A stretch of 64,000 nucleotides of DNA from assembly GCA_032622095.1 (NCBI GenBank), contig CP136064.1:136045954-136109953 (forward strand). The letters are read 5' to 3'. Positions 18,291-29,845 of the stretch are shown here, in pieces. The notes beneath the pieces were generated by a model. The model had not been told where the DNA came from, made no database searches, and saw nothing but the letters and a program-made list of their open reading frames with translations. A program made the translations under genes and the position numbers. The stretch comes from Siphonodentalium dalli (taxonomy: Eukaryota; Mollusca; Scaphopoda; Gadilida; Siphonodentaliidae). How positions within the stretch are numbered: position 1 is the first letter of the stretch; every line of letters begins with the position of its first letter.

Positions 18291-21056
18291 CCCGGTTTGC
18301 TTGCTTTGTATTTCCTTGCGGAGTTGCTGTTCAGTTACTACGAGCCTGGCATCGGAACCCTCTTCCGGTGGACATGTTACCCGTCCATGCAGGATACGGC
18401 TATGTAGCAGATACTGGACCACTGGCGGTAGTCGTCGATGATCCAGACCTTCTGTGGGTCGTGGATCGTAAGAGTGGACTGTGAGAGCATAGCCCAGGTG
18501 CCAATCATCGGTTTTAATAGCACACTCAGCGGCCTCGATAGAGACCGCAACGACATTGTTGAGAACGAGCTCTTCTCTACGCGGCGGGTCGCCAGTGCCT
18601 GGGAATGCGACGTCAATGTTCTGCTTTCGGCTGTCCTTTGGGTGGTAAAGGATAGGCACTGGGGCATCTGGGAAATCCTCCTTATGGCGTCGGAGCAACA
18701 GCTCCTGTGCCCGGTCGCGGACCTTCTGACGGCTGGTGAGGATTAGGTCACCGGGCCTCCACTGCTCCACAAACCGGTCCCACCCCAGGCAGCTGGGGAG
18801 AGCCTTCCGCATCTCCTGGCACTGGACTTTGTCACTATCAGTATTTTCAGGGCTTTTGAGGGATTCATCTTTTGCTCTGTAGTCGACGCCAACCACTTCG
18901 TAGTAGTCTGCCTTTTTTTTCAGCCAGTGGTGAGGCATTTCACCTGCAATCGGTGGCAGCAGTCCTTGATCCCCGCAGCAAATTACCTGGACGCCGTGTT
19001 TGTCAAGCCAGTCCAAGAACATCTCCAGGATAGGCCGGGGCACAGTGCAGACCTCGTCCCAGATGAGGACACGTGGGATGAACTTCTGTCCCATGCGTCG
19101 GGCGTCCAGTCATTCTGACCACTCCATCGGAAGAAGCTGTGGAATGTCTGTGCTTTGACACCACGGGCCCATATTTCTTTGGCGAGGCGATGGGTTGGGT
19201 TAAGCACGAGGGGATCTCTTACCCGGAAGAGCTCAATCGCTCTTGTGGTCTTGCCACTGCGCCCTCCGCCACTAAGGTAGCTCAGCCGGTGCCGGGTCAG
19301 TTCGTCATTGTAGCTGGGCGCCATTGATTCTGCCATCGGGTTGGCGTGGCTACAGTATTCTGACTTGGAGAAGTACGCGGCGTGTTCCTGCGGCAAGTAC
19401 AACTGCTCCCCCTTGTCCAAAGTGATACCTGAGACAATTGCAGCAGTTTCCCGGTAGATGCTCCTCCTGTGGCACGTACGCCTCGACACCGTCAAGCTTC
19501 TGCAATGCGGTCTTCTGGACGTAAATGCTATCAGTGGCCACCCGACAGCCTCATCGGGTTCAAATTTTGCCAGCATAGCGAGGAGATTGATGTGGGCATA
19601 TGCCAGCATTGAGGCCCTCAGGTGGGTTTGTGAGCCATCGTAGTAGGTGAGAATGTGGCCCAAGGGACACTGTTGGGGTGCCCCAAGCAGACTTCCGCTT
19701 TTGAAGGTGTAACTTACCAAGAAGTCAAGTTCTCCCTGGTCGACCACAACTTGGCACAAGCCTCCGTGTTAGTTTTTTACCCTGGGTGAACTTGCCTATG
19801 ATGCTACAGCCTTGATCACGGTCTTCAGGGAGCCAGAACTTGGTTTGTTTCTCAAAGGTGATGATGGTCTCACGGACCTTCAGGAGACCTGACTCAACCA
19901 GGAAGGTGAGCAGGGGTTTGGGGGCCCAGCCCTGCTCAGAGAAATGCTTTCCAAACCAGGCGGGGATGACGGGATGGCAGTTAGGGGCGAACTCCCATTC
20001 CTGGACTTCGGCGAAACCAGTGCCGATGTCTTGGGGGAGGGGACCGTTGATTGCGACCCGGGTCATGCGCTGGGTGGGGTGCCCGAATCTGTCAAAATAT
20101 GGCTTGGCCTCACCGTGGCCTTGGAAGCTGGCCAGGTAGCAGGCTTTCATGTCATGCTGATGACGTCTTATTGTATCGTAGCCCATCGCGTTCCAGAGGC
20201 ATCCATGACCAACTCGACAAAGCCTTTCTGGATGTCATCTCCGAGGTTAGCCGGGGTCGGTTTCTCTGAGGGGGTAGACACCGTAGACAAATCGGTTTCT
20301 CTGAGGGGGTAGATACCGTACACAACCGCGGTGACTGGGTAGGCGTTCTGGTAAAACACCTGATCGATTCTGCTCAACACACCAGGTTTCGTGTCTTGAG
20401 TGATTTCAACAATACCTTGGCCTTTCTTCCCCTCTGTTATGACCGGGTCGAAATTATCCTCGACTACCCAATTACCGTCGTTACGCTCATGCAAGTACTT
20501 GATTCTTAGGACGAACTCGCCCTCTGACATGGTCGTGAGGAGTTGAGCTGCCCTCTCATTCTTCATGCGGGCATTTAGGTCTTTCTGACCCCCCTGTGGG
20601 CATCATCAACGTCGTTGGTGTCGACACTCTCTACTCTCCATGTGGAATAGACTGCAGCTACGCCGTCGACTTCAAACTCGTCTTTGGCATCGTTCATCAT
20701 ACTAACCCACAGTTCGTCGGCCGGTAGCCTCACTGGGTGTGGCACCTGGATATCGAGGTAAAGTTTTCTGAGAACCACTGCTTCTCGCTTCTCACAGCTT
20801 CTCGCACGATGTTCCGCTTCCTTACGCCACCGCGCCTCAACAGTTCTCTTCTCTTAGTTGGTCTCTTCTCAAGCGCTTTAGCGCGCAGAGACGCTGTAAC
20901 ATCGGCGTTGAGCTGTTTAAACTCGCGGTCTCTTTGACCACGCTTGTGGGGGTTGCCCCATTCCCCAAGAATGGCCAGGAACCGGCCTGTCTTCTGGGCC
21001 CGCTGCAGAAGTGATTTTAACTCTGCACCACGGTGAGATAAAATCGCCATGATCAT
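18055..21056 (-). pseudogene. Polinton replication protein: family B polymerase remnant fused to SF1 helicase and HNH-like domain
   Basis: The ATG is probably at 21056, followed by a basic N-terminal region. Coding is traceable through at least six frame changes. Polymerase-side blocks lie at 20566-20170 (EGEFVLRIKYLHERND), 20186-19800 (PVIPAWFGKHF) and 19760-19540 (YTFKSGSLLGAPQQCP), ending with palm motif C as ATDSIYV at about 19525-19540. I could not find palm motifs A or B, and the region is too short, so a large internal deletion is likely. The helicase follows in phase: Walker A GGGRSGKTT (about 19250-19275), a conserved HSFFRWSG block, Walker B LIWDE (about 19055-19070), motif III GDQG (about 18970), motif V ALTVHS (about 18490) with a frameshift right after it, and motif VI YIAVS (about 18390). 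The C-terminus carries an HNH/treble-clef-like domain. Protein-primed family B polymerase is the Polinton hallmark. Confidence 0.75.
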
Positions 21057-21225
21057 ATCAATCTTACGAAGTGAGGAATACCCTGTCAAGCCGAAATCTT
21101 TGGCTTATGCTCGAAGCTCGCGTACAGTAGGCATGTCTTGAATAGGGTATACTCACTGTAACCATATCTCTCTGATAGAAAACGGCAATGGTCGCGAGCT
21201 GAGCAAATTCCTTATCCACAACCCT

Positions 21226-21450
21226 TTACTCTCGGTGCCATAATTTTGTCTTCTCTTTTCTGTAACCGCACCTCAAGCAGAGTGATATTTCGTTCATTAC
21301 CCCTTTACCACACACACGGCATGGTTTTGTACACGAACCCTTCTGCTGTCTAGCTAGATGCACTTTACAAAAGTCACCCATACAACGATGCCCACAGAAG
21401 TCTACAGAGCTGAGTGTAAGCCACTTACATGTGTTTTTGCCCAATCTCAT
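21226..21450 (-). CDS. Small Polinton zinc-ribbon protein, intact
   Basis: ATG at 21450, 74 codons, uninterrupted. Cys and His pairs are arranged as two zinc-binding units. The first is CKWLTLSSVDFCGHRC with GDFCKVH. The second is PCRVCGKG with LCLRCGYRKE, ending in a basic tail. Such a protein could bind nucleic acid or partner proteins. I know it as a recurrent small ORF beside Polinton polymerase genes, without assigned function. It lies upstream of the replication gene on the same strand and may share its transcript. A 3.6-kb MITE starts at 21459, so only eight bases of original upstream sequence remain, and its promoter has been replaced by MITE sequence. An upstream in-frame extension into the MITE is ignored. 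Confidence 0.65.
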   Translation of the reverse strand: MRLGKNTCKWLTLSSVDFCGHRCMGDFCKVHLARQQKGSCTKPCRVCGKGVMNEISLCLRCGYRKEKTKLWHRE

Positions 21451-23459
21451 TCTGATTAGGGAGTGTCTCAAAAGTCTTTGCGGAATTCCGAAAGCATTTT
21501 CCGAAAACAAATGACGTTATGGACAATTTGCGGAAAGCTGTTTTCGGAAATTTTGCGGAAATTAGGTTCCTTCTTTCGGAAAATAGCGCTTAGTTTTGCG
21601 GAAAGTAGACGACGTTTCCGGATTTCTTTTTCGGAATACGTCCGACGTTTACGGAATTTGCGGAAATAATTGCGGAATTCACCATAACGTTATCGGAATT
21701 TGAGTTTCCTCTTTCGGAATTTACGGAAATAATTGCGGAATTCACCACAATGTTATCGGAATTTGAATGCATGCGGACATCTTTCCGGAACATTTGCGGA
21801 ATAAATTCATGGGTGTCGGGCCGGTAAAATCGGTAAAAACACTTTTCCTTGACGAATCTTGGTATGGCTTCATTTAGCAGTCATTATATTTCCACAACTA
21901 TATAGTCAAAACGTGTTTAATTCACAAGCACGAGTCATGTATATGATGGCATGCAGGGAGTGAGTACCGCACCCTATATAAACCTCCTGACATGTACTGA
22001 GATATATTTGACAAGAGAGTGCGCACGGCTGACCTAGTTATAGCAATGATGTCAGTTTGACACTGTTTGTAATAGCAACACATTTGATACAACTTGGCTG
22101 GCCACTGTTCATCACACAGCAAGGTGCATCAAAGCAACCAACCGGAAATCTAACCGACAAAAGACGACAAATATCAAAGGGTTCCGTTGTACTGCATACA
22201 GAAATCAATTATCAAAGGGCAAAGGACACACACACACAAAAACACCGACGTCAATCATTATACGATGAGGTGTGACTGCATCCTTTACATTTTACTTAAA
22301 GTATATGATATATGTTGCCTATTGCATTTAGATCTTTTATATCACAAATAGGGGAACCCAATACAGTGGTATTAATAGTATTATAATACAGTCAATTTTC
22401 GAATCTAGTTTTCACAATAGAATGACATAGTTTTTATCTTCCGAAGCACTTATTTGCATATTAGATTTTAGATACATTAGGTCCCAGCTTTTCTTCAGCA
22501 TTAGTCCTAACAATTTAATAAAAAGCGTTCAGTATTTTGTTTTCATGAATCCTGATATGGTAAAAACTAAAGAGCGCAGTCACCTGCGAAAATATGAATG
22601 GAAATCTCGATACAAATCTCCAGTGCAGAGGTTATACGCGAAGTCATATTTAACTGACAAGTGCATAATATGGGCTACTAGTATAGTACTGTAAATAATA
22701 AAAATTCTTTAATTAGGTGACACTTGATTTTTATAAATTTGAAAAATAGACCAACATATTATGGAACTTAAGCCACATAAATACGTATTATTTTCAATAC
22801 TGCATTATTAAGTCATATATACCCAACTATATTTGCAACTGTAACGTTTACTCCGGCGATTTGCATTGGAAGACATGTCCATTCAAATTAATCCGACCAA
22901 TTTTTCTGGACATGTTGTGTGAAGTCAACTGCCAAAATTAATGTGACCTTCAATTAATAATTCCATCAGAAACGGCATGGGTAGAAATAGAGTACAAATC
23001 TCAGTATAAGCAGGTCATTCACTGACACACTTGGGTAACTTTGACAAGCCAATACAGATTACCAATGTGGTCAGTTGATGACCTATATCAAATATTTATA
23101 TCATTAAGAGGTAAACCTATTATATGCCAATTTACAGTAGTAATCTTACGAACATTGCCACAAAAAAGTGAATAAAACCCCTGATTGGGAACTTGTAATC
23201 GCCGTTATTTTTGCACGCATCTGTATCGCTCAAATGCCAGGTGCACGCGAATTACGTCAGCATTATTCAGAAATTGGGCACGAGGACTGTGTAGCAATCG
23301 ACAAGGTTTGCTACATCGTATACCGTTGTTTGAGTGAACATGATTGTATTGTCACTTTCTCGGCGATATGCCCTTTCAAGTTTAATCAAAAGTCCACTGG
23401 CACGATGCCCCGGCTTTGTCTTTATAGCAACTATTGAAAAGATTTGAACATACATTCAA

Positions 23460-23819
23460 GAATGGTGGTCAACAATATCGAAATCAAGCAGATTCGCATT
23501 TTACCGAATTATAAAGTCAAATTTGAACGAGAGAATTACCTATATCCTTGATGATAATAGAGCAGTTCACAATAATTTAGCTTTCCGCACTAGAAACCAC
23601 AAACTCCCAAAAGAACTCAGTGCTTGGACGAATACGGATTATTCGGACAGAATCTGCACTCTCTGTAATCTCGAAATCGGCGATGAATACCACATGGTAC
23701 TGAATTGTAGGGAACTTAGCAAACTGAGAATAAAATATCTGAAACCCTACTTCTATCAGAGTCCAAACACTTATAAATTAGCCGCTCTATTTAACTCCCG
23801 AAATCATAAGACAGAATAG
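23460..23819 (+). pseudogene. LINE (non-LTR retrotransposon) ORF2 C-terminal fragment
   Basis: The open frame from about 23467 to the stop at 23817-23819 reads IQEWWSTISKSSR, then LAFRTRNHKLPKEL, and a zinc-binding block RICTLCNLEIGDEYH followed by LNCRELSKL. A C-x2-C-x7-H-x4-C unit after RTRNHKLP is typical of the end of LINE ORF2 in molluscs and other invertebrates. The fragment is 5'-truncated, as expected for LINE retrotransposition, and lies within the MITE at 21459-25090. Confidence 0.6.
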
Positions 23820-24135
23820 CCGGGACAACTTGGTCCATGTAACAGCATAGATGAAGGAAGGATTTTTAGTCTATGCTAACAGCAAGTCATCCCGGCCAGA
23901 CATGGAACGTTACACTATTCGTTGTGACTTTCATGACGTCAGCCAATAGAATGTTCGCGTCATGTGAGTGACGTCTAAAGACCACCCACATTACGCCCTG
24001 ACTCGGTGATTGACAGCTAGTTTTGTGCACGTCAACCGAGTAGTCCCGGTTGACCGAGTTGTCTCGACTCATGTAACAACGCGACCGAGTTGTCATGGCA
24101 GACCGAGTTGACTCGGCTAGCCGAGTTGTCCCGGC
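23817..24135. repeat. Possible small inverted-repeat insert beside the LINE end
   Basis: AGCCGGGACAACTTGG at 23817 and the reverse complement of the segment ending near 24135 (AGCCGGGACAACTCGG) form inverted ends. The right half is built of repeated CGAGTTG and CGAGTAG words (24030-24130). No target duplication could be fixed. Confidence 0.35.
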
Positions 24136-24484
24136 TCATGTAACAAGCCCCATAGGTTCATAAAATGTTCGGGGGCGAAAAATACTTTACCAAGCACAAA
24201 CGCTCTATTTTTCATTGTGAAGAAAATTCTGGCCGGCAGTAAATTCCAAAAGAAGGCCCACATGGGCGGATGTAGTCCATGTAATTTCAAACCATTGCAT
24301 TATTGTACGCATACACAGTTTTATGACAAGCAATACACAACTCAACATTCGTAGTTCTATCCATTTTGGATGATATGGTAAATGTTGTAAAGCCAGTGAT
24401 ATATATACCATATGAAAGTCGCTAAAACAACCTAGTTACTATGGATCACCACCGCTAAAACAACATACTTACTACGGATCACCA

Positions 24485-24800
24485 ATGGCTTCGGGTGAAT
24501 TGTAATATGTAATATGAACACACCTCAGGTAACAGTATTGTCAGTCAAACACAAATGATGGTAATAATCACACGTGCGAGCAAGGAAGAATGGCTTCGGG
24601 TGAATTGAAATATGTAATATGAACACACCTCAGTAACAGTAGTCGGTAAAACACAAATGATGGTAATAATCACACGTGTGAGGAAGGAAGCCCGAAGTTT
24701 GTTTTCACAGTCTTCACTAATTACTAATTAGCAGTTCGCAGGATTATAATACCTATGTCAATCAGTCTTCACTAATGACTAATTACAGGATTATAATATT
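24485..24800 (+). repeat. Two short tandem duplications
   Basis: A unit of about 105 bp starting 'atggcttcgggtgaatt' occurs at 24485 and again at 24590 with few differences. A second unit of about 62 bp ('cttcactaatnactaatta ... aggattataat') is duplicated across 24712-24800. Non-coding. Confidence 0.6.
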
Positions 24801-25093
24801 CCGGCGAACTGTCACTCCGTCGAAAATGACTTTCAGCGAAGTTTACTTTCCGCAATGTCGACGTTACGGACTTTGCAGAAAATAGCGGAAATCTTTATTT
24901 AACGTTTCGGTAATTTTTGCGGAAAACTCATGGCGTTTGTGGAAATCTTTATGTAACGTTTCGGTAATTTTGCGGAAAACTCATGGCGTTTTTCGGATCA
25001 TTTGCGGAAAAATTCAGACGATAGCGTTGCGGAAATCTCGACGTTTCGGAAAATATTTGCGGATTCCGCAAAGACTTTTGAGACTCTCCCTTA

Positions 25094-25745
25094 GATATAT
25101 CCATTGTCACGGCTGCAGCCTTCTTAATTGGCTACGGCAATCAGCAATGCCGAAGCAATTTGCTGAAGCCAACTGGGCCATGGCATAGTGTTGCCATAGC
25201 GGATTGCCGAAGCCAAACAATCTGAATTAAGAGCGCTGCGGCTGTATCTAAAAGGATAGCCCGGGCCGGCGAGGGTAGTGAGACTCCTGTTTATGTAATT
25301 AAGGTTTTTATTTATTAAAAAGAATTTCACGTATTTTTTTTGGTTTTTGTTAATTCTTGCAAAATTTTATATTTTATTAATGAAAGGCCGATCACAATCG
25401 GCAGATGTATAACTCATACCTTGACGACAGCGATGATCTATTTTCATAAATCCTTACACCATCCTTTTCATGAGTGCAAAACTTTCAACAATTCACACCT
25501 TACTATTAAGTTCACAAGTGGAATCACACTTATTGGACACCTTGCTCACATAAACACAATGTTCTGATTTCAACCTATTAGGTCACTCCAATACAGATAT
25601 GTCTTTAATATTGAGTGATAAAGCTAATTAAGCTCAATCCATAGTCGGAGAGAAGCTGTTAAATATAAAATAGTTAAGAAATTAAGTAGAAAAACATCAT
25701 AGCAACTCAATTTATCTGTTTATTACATTGGAACATGAGACATAA
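25094..25745. other. Sequence between MITEs, with an imperfect palindrome and a family-C 5' fragment
   Basis: 25113-25245 is an imperfect palindrome (CTTCTTAATTGGCTACGGCAATC against GGATTGCC...GAATTAAGAG). It might be Polinton terminal sequence displaced by the MITE, or another small MITE; I could not decide. At 25384 a diverged family-C 5' end appears (GGCCGATCACAATCGGCAGATG). The rest shows nothing. Confidence 0.35.
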
Positions 25746-27522
25746 GGGGTCATCTCAAAACTAAATTCGGTAAAATGGCCAAAAACACCGATTTTTCCGA
25801 TTGACAACGCATTGTGGAAGTCATTTCTACCGATAAAATACCGATTACAACGTAGAAATTACGTTTTTGAACAATGCGTCAATCGGTACCGATTTTTACG
25901 ATTACGTCAATTTGTGACGGTCACAATCGGTACCGAATCTACCGATCAGAACGTTACCGGTACTCAAATATAACGTAGCTAATTGGCGCATCACCTGAGT
26001 AATTCACTATTGGTCTGGCAACACATGATTTATTTTTTTATGTATTTGTTTCCAAGTTAATACCGGTACCACTTAGGCCTGTATTCAGTCTAGTAAGAAC
26101 TGGACCAAGGTTTCCTTACAGTCAACTCTCGTATAAAAATAAGGGTTTAATCGAGTTTATAAATCGGTATTCTAATATAATAAACTCAAGTTATGCAGGC
26201 TTAACCAGGTGCCCGGACAAACATATCTCAAATAAAAACACTAAACACAAAATACTGGGCATATGTCGCATGTTTCCTATAAATAACATACTCAGCTACA
26301 ACTCTGCAGCAATAAAATCGTTCCGGACGCTAAATTAACAGAGCTTAAAACATTTTTCACCATTAGCGAGTAGCGACTCTTGACTCGTTGCCATCCATGT
26401 TTTCTTATACTTATTCAATCGGTAATTTGAAAGACCGGTGTTCTGCAACAAATAGTATATCAGAACACCGGTTCCATTTACACGATGCTTAGAAACAAAA
26501 TTACCGATTGAATAAGTATATGAAAACATACTGCAAATCATCGGCTCACTGCACGTGCCCCTTCGGCAAACCTCGTCAGATTCCGTCACTGTTGGTCCCA
26601 GAGGTCACAGGTCGAGGAGTTCAGAATGTGCACGTGCCAGGTACCTCGAATCTGTTTACTTTTTGACAAACACATGCTTTCGAGTGTCTGTTAGATTACT
26701 ATTTATAATTGAAAACAAAAGGACAGAACGGCTTTTTGTCTTTGTAAAAAATAAAAAATAACTAATAATTTTGTTTGATGTGCGTCGATTCACCTTGATT
26801 AAGTTGATAATGCTTCGAAAACGTCACATTGACTTCAAAAATGACAGTATGCGCGCAAAACAAACTTCCGAAAATGTGCGCGGAGGAATACGAGAGAATT
26901 GGTCAAAATAGTGCCGAAAAAGTACTGATTAGCGTAGATTTAACATTAATTCATTTGTATTTTGAATAAAATATTATTCACACAGTGTGCGGATTTTATA
27001 ATGGTCACTTTTATATCTCATATAAGACGCGCATTTGGAACATATATTTTTTTAATTAAAGCGCGTGCAAAGTAAAAGTAGTGCACAGAGTTGATTGTCC
27101 TATTATCGTAAATGTGTAGGGGTCATAGGATTTTTTCCGGGGGAATCCCCGATGATCTCTGTTCTGGGGTTAACAACGACAGATGCGTGTTGCTTTCATA
27201 CAACGACAATACAATGTAAAACGTCTCAATCAGTAGCGATTTCACCGATTATCTTACCGACTGCGGCGTTCACTCTTTCATGCAACATAAATCGAACGTT
27301 AAACGTCTCAATCGGTACCGATTTCACCGATTGTCTTACCGACTGTGGCGTTCCCTCTTTTGACGTCCTATGCATTGATCGGTAGAATCGGTACCGATTT
27401 TTCCGTTCATGACGCTCTAAACGTAATTACGCTGTCCGACTTACCGATTGTTTCCGATTCAAAAGGCTTGATTACAATCGGTAAATGTCAATCGGTACCG
27501 ATTAGAGTTTTGAGATGACCCC
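25746..27522. mobile_element. PIF/Harbinger-like MITE with CGGTACCGATTT-type body
   Basis: 1777 bp flanked by TAA (25743-25745 and 27523-27525). The left terminus is GGGGTCATCTCAAAACT; the reverse complement of the right end is GGGGTCATCTCAAAACT, identical. Subterminal regions (25765-25960 and 27215-27500) are arrays of CGGTACCGATTT, CCGATTG and CGGTAAAATCGG variants. No transposase. A nested inverted repeat sits at 26397-26531. Its end sequence resembles the element at 21459-25090, but the iterated word is different. Confidence 0.8.
26397..26531. repeat. Nested inverted repeat in the CGGTACC MITE
   Basis: Left arm CATGTTTTCTTATACTTATT, continuing CAATCGGTAATTT, and right arm AAATTACCGATTG, continuing AATAAGTATATGAAAACAT, are almost perfect complements around about 60 bp that itself contains a second inverted pair (ACCGGTGTTCTG/CAGAACACCGGT). 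This is a small MITE or a hairpin within the host MITE. Confidence 0.6.
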
Positions 27523-27525
27523 TAA

Positions 27526-28261
27526 TATATTGTGTTAATTTTTTATTATCATTGCTCTTTTTTGTTAATTATATTTTGTGTCAGCTGCATATTAAAAATG
27601 CATAGCAACCTATTAATATTTCACCACTAAAAAACAATCAATACCTGAACAACTATACAAGTGAGCGATGTATAGACCTGGATATAAAATATGATTGCAA
27701 ATGATTGGATATAACGGTTAATTTTCTTCTAAGCTGATCATTTTAAATTTAATATCAGCGTTCGAGATTATTTCGTTTAGTCACGTGATCACCGGTGCCG
27801 ATCGGTGTCACTATAAAATGTTAATGTTCCGACTAAATACGCCCTATAGTAGGCTACGTTGTAGAATGTAGAATACGATAGCCAGTTCTTAATGTCAGTA
27901 TCATTTATATATGGTAGCACCAATGACGTCACCTTAAGCGACCTTCACCCAGCGTCGCATCATATCCCGACGGTGCGAGATCAATTGAAATGTACACAGT
28001 GTCTATATCAAAGCGGTCTCGGACAAACGACAAAGCCACGTCAATCATTGCCATCATGTCTTTGACCTCAAACAGCGAGTGAGACATTGTGTTGTCAATT
28101 TCATTCGTTCAATTAATAGTCGGGTCACCGGTCCGTGTGTGTCTATACTAGTAACACTGTCAATTCCGGGTGCCACCAAACGTTATACTTACCATAACTT
28201 ACGCGCAGTTAACACCGTTTATGCCGGAATCGATCTTGAAAATGATATACATGAAATTAAT
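27526..28261. other. ESS2 intron sequence, no gene seen
   Basis: AT-rich non-coding DNA with no repeat family I recognise. Confidence 0.35.
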
Positions 28262-28360
28262 ACACTATATTCCGACTAGTCGATGGCAAAATTCAGAGTC
28301 GACATTCTGACATTTCAGCGTCGTCTACGACTAGTCGATTAATCGTTTCAACCCTAATCA
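28262..28360. mobile_element. Orphan hAT-like right terminus
   Basis: Ends CGACTAGTCGATTAATCGTTT then CAACCCTAA; the reverse complement TTAGGGTTGAAACGATTAATC is a typical hAT-type terminus. Upstream are iterated TCGAC/CGACTAGTCG words. No matching left end was found in the window, so this is a truncated copy. Confidence 0.4.
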
Positions 28361-28796
28361 TGTGTCATGTAGGCCCTATTTAGCCTATGACCATGAAAAC
28401 GAGCAGAGTCGCGAAATCTGATAGAAATCCTGGAATCGTACTTTCACTTTCAATAGTATTCTCTGAATCTGCAGAATTCCCAGAATTGTACATTCACTTT
28501 CAATGATTCTCTGAATTTTATTGAATTTTCACTTTTCATTTTTACCACGTAAAGCGATCTTTAGCTCACCTCATTAAAATGCAGGTTAATCATATTTGTT
28601 TACAATTTCATTTCAGTTTTGACAAACTATCACAACAGAAGTGAGTTTCTTTGACGCGAAAGTTATCTAACTTGACCCTTAACCTGAACATTTCTGCACA
28701 TACATAACCGGTTTGTACAAATATAATTGATAATGGCAATATTTAATAAATTATTTTCTTGATTATTATACATTTAATTAATTAATTAACTGGAAA

Positions 28797-29003
28797 AAGG
28801 AGATAGAAATCTGGCAGTCAGTGACAGATCTTACAGATGTAAAACAAGGACCAGCTATTTATTTGACTCTTAGTGGAAAAGCCTGTGAAGCCGTTCTGGA
28901 ATTGGAGGTTAAAACCTTGAGCGATAAATCTGGTGTGAAACATTTGGTTGATCGGCTGGACAAATTGTTCTTGAAAGACAGTGATCAGCGTATCACAACA
29001 TAA
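28797..29003 (+). pseudogene. copia Gag, N-terminal fragment
   Basis: The open frame reads NWKKEIEIWQSVTDL, then AIYLTLSGKACEAVLEL and VDRLDKLFLKD, a pattern of copia-type Gag proteins (UBN2-like). It ends at a TAA at 29001-29003; diverged Gag sequence continues in other frames. Confidence 0.55.
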
Positions 29004-29121
29004 AGAAATTCAAAATGGAATTACCAGATGTGGTTTTGACATATAGAATTCTAAAAAGTGCAAATATTCCTGAGGACAAAGAACAACTAGCGAGAGCGAC
29101 AATCACAAAATTCACGAAAAT

Positions 29122-29845
29122 ATGGTTGAACAATTGAAGAAAATATTTAGGACAATTTCATCAATTCCACAAAAGGATCTTGCCGTTAAGTGTGAGCCGG
29201 TTAGTGATGTATTTTACACCAATACAAGAAATTCAAATTATGCAGCCAAAAATTCAGGAAACTATAATTTCCACAATCGAGAAAAGTTTGACAATTCACA
29301 AGGCGTTCGTCGTAAAAATCCTTTGGACAAAGATGGTAATGTATCGCGGTGCGCTATATGCAAGTCAATTTATCATTGGGCACGTTTGTCCTGATGCTCA
29401 TGAGAACAGCGTTCCTCGATACAGATCGAACATTCCTGATGAAAACCGATTTCAACGAGACAAAATGACTTTATTTCAATCCGACACAAAAATTGACGAT
29501 GGACAAATAAAACAACTTTTCAGTGAAACCATTGGACATGCAATCCTTGATTCTGGTTGCACTAGAATGGTGTGTGGTACAGCATGGTTGGACTGTTTCA
29601 TGGACACATTGACAGAATATGAGAAAAGAAATGTTTGTTCTAAACCTAGTGATGTTTCTTTCAAATTTGGAGATGGAAGGAATATTTTCTCTTGCCAGCA
29701 AGTTGAAATACCAGTATGCATTGGAAGTCAGGAAGTGTTCTTAGTCACCGAAGTGATAGAAGGACAGTTCCCTCTACTATTGAGTAAGATTTCAAGAAAG
29801 CTTCAACAATTCTTAACTTTGACAGTGACACAGTTTCTATGCTAG
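29122..29845 (+). pseudogene. copia Gag zinc knuckle and aspartic protease
   Basis: A CCHC-type knuckle (RCAICKSIYHWA, with the last Cys in another frame) lies near 29348-29395. The protease follows: active-site block LDSGCTRMVCG near 29550-29580, then FKFGDGRNIFSC and a flap-like VIEGQFPLLLS. Frames change at least twice. Pseudogene. Confidence 0.65.

Larger units (their letters stand above)
7031..21455. mobile_element. Decayed Polinton/Maverick virus-like element
   Basis: A block of closely packed genes on both strands, richer in G+C than the flanks. It combines the hallmark Polinton set: packaging ATPase, retrovirus-type integrase, family B polymerase remnants and capsid-type proteins. 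Order from left, all minus: membrane protein, tail-anchored protein, ATPase, capsid-like. Then coiled-coil/membrane protein (+), small membrane protein (-), large conserved protein (-), three plus-strand genes, integrase (+), polymerase-helicase-HNH (-) and zinc ribbon (-). Almost every gene has frameshifts, stops or internal deletions, so it cannot be autonomous. MITEs abut both sides, and I could not find the terminal inverted repeats or target duplication. A 2.5-kb family-B element interrupts it at 14354-16899. Confidence 0.9.
21459..25090. mobile_element. PIF/Harbinger-like MITE with CGGAAA-type body
   Basis: 3632 bp flanked by TTA (21456-21458 and 25091-25093). Inverted termini are GGGAGTGTCTCAAAAGTC on the left and GGGAGAGTCTCAAAAGTC as the reverse complement of the right end; the match continues through CTTTGCGGAAT. 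The subterminal regions (21478-21800 and 24830-25075) consist of iterated TTGCGGAAA, TTTCCGGA and CGGAAT variants. TWA duplications and GGG ends fit PIF/Harbinger. No transposase is present. The interior holds a LINE 3' fragment, a possible small inverted-repeat insert and tandem duplications, which account for part of its size. Confidence 0.8.

Noticed and set aside
25113-25245. Terminal inverted repeat of the Polinton
   Set aside because: It pairs with itself rather than with any sequence left of 7031, so it cannot be shown to be a Polinton terminus.
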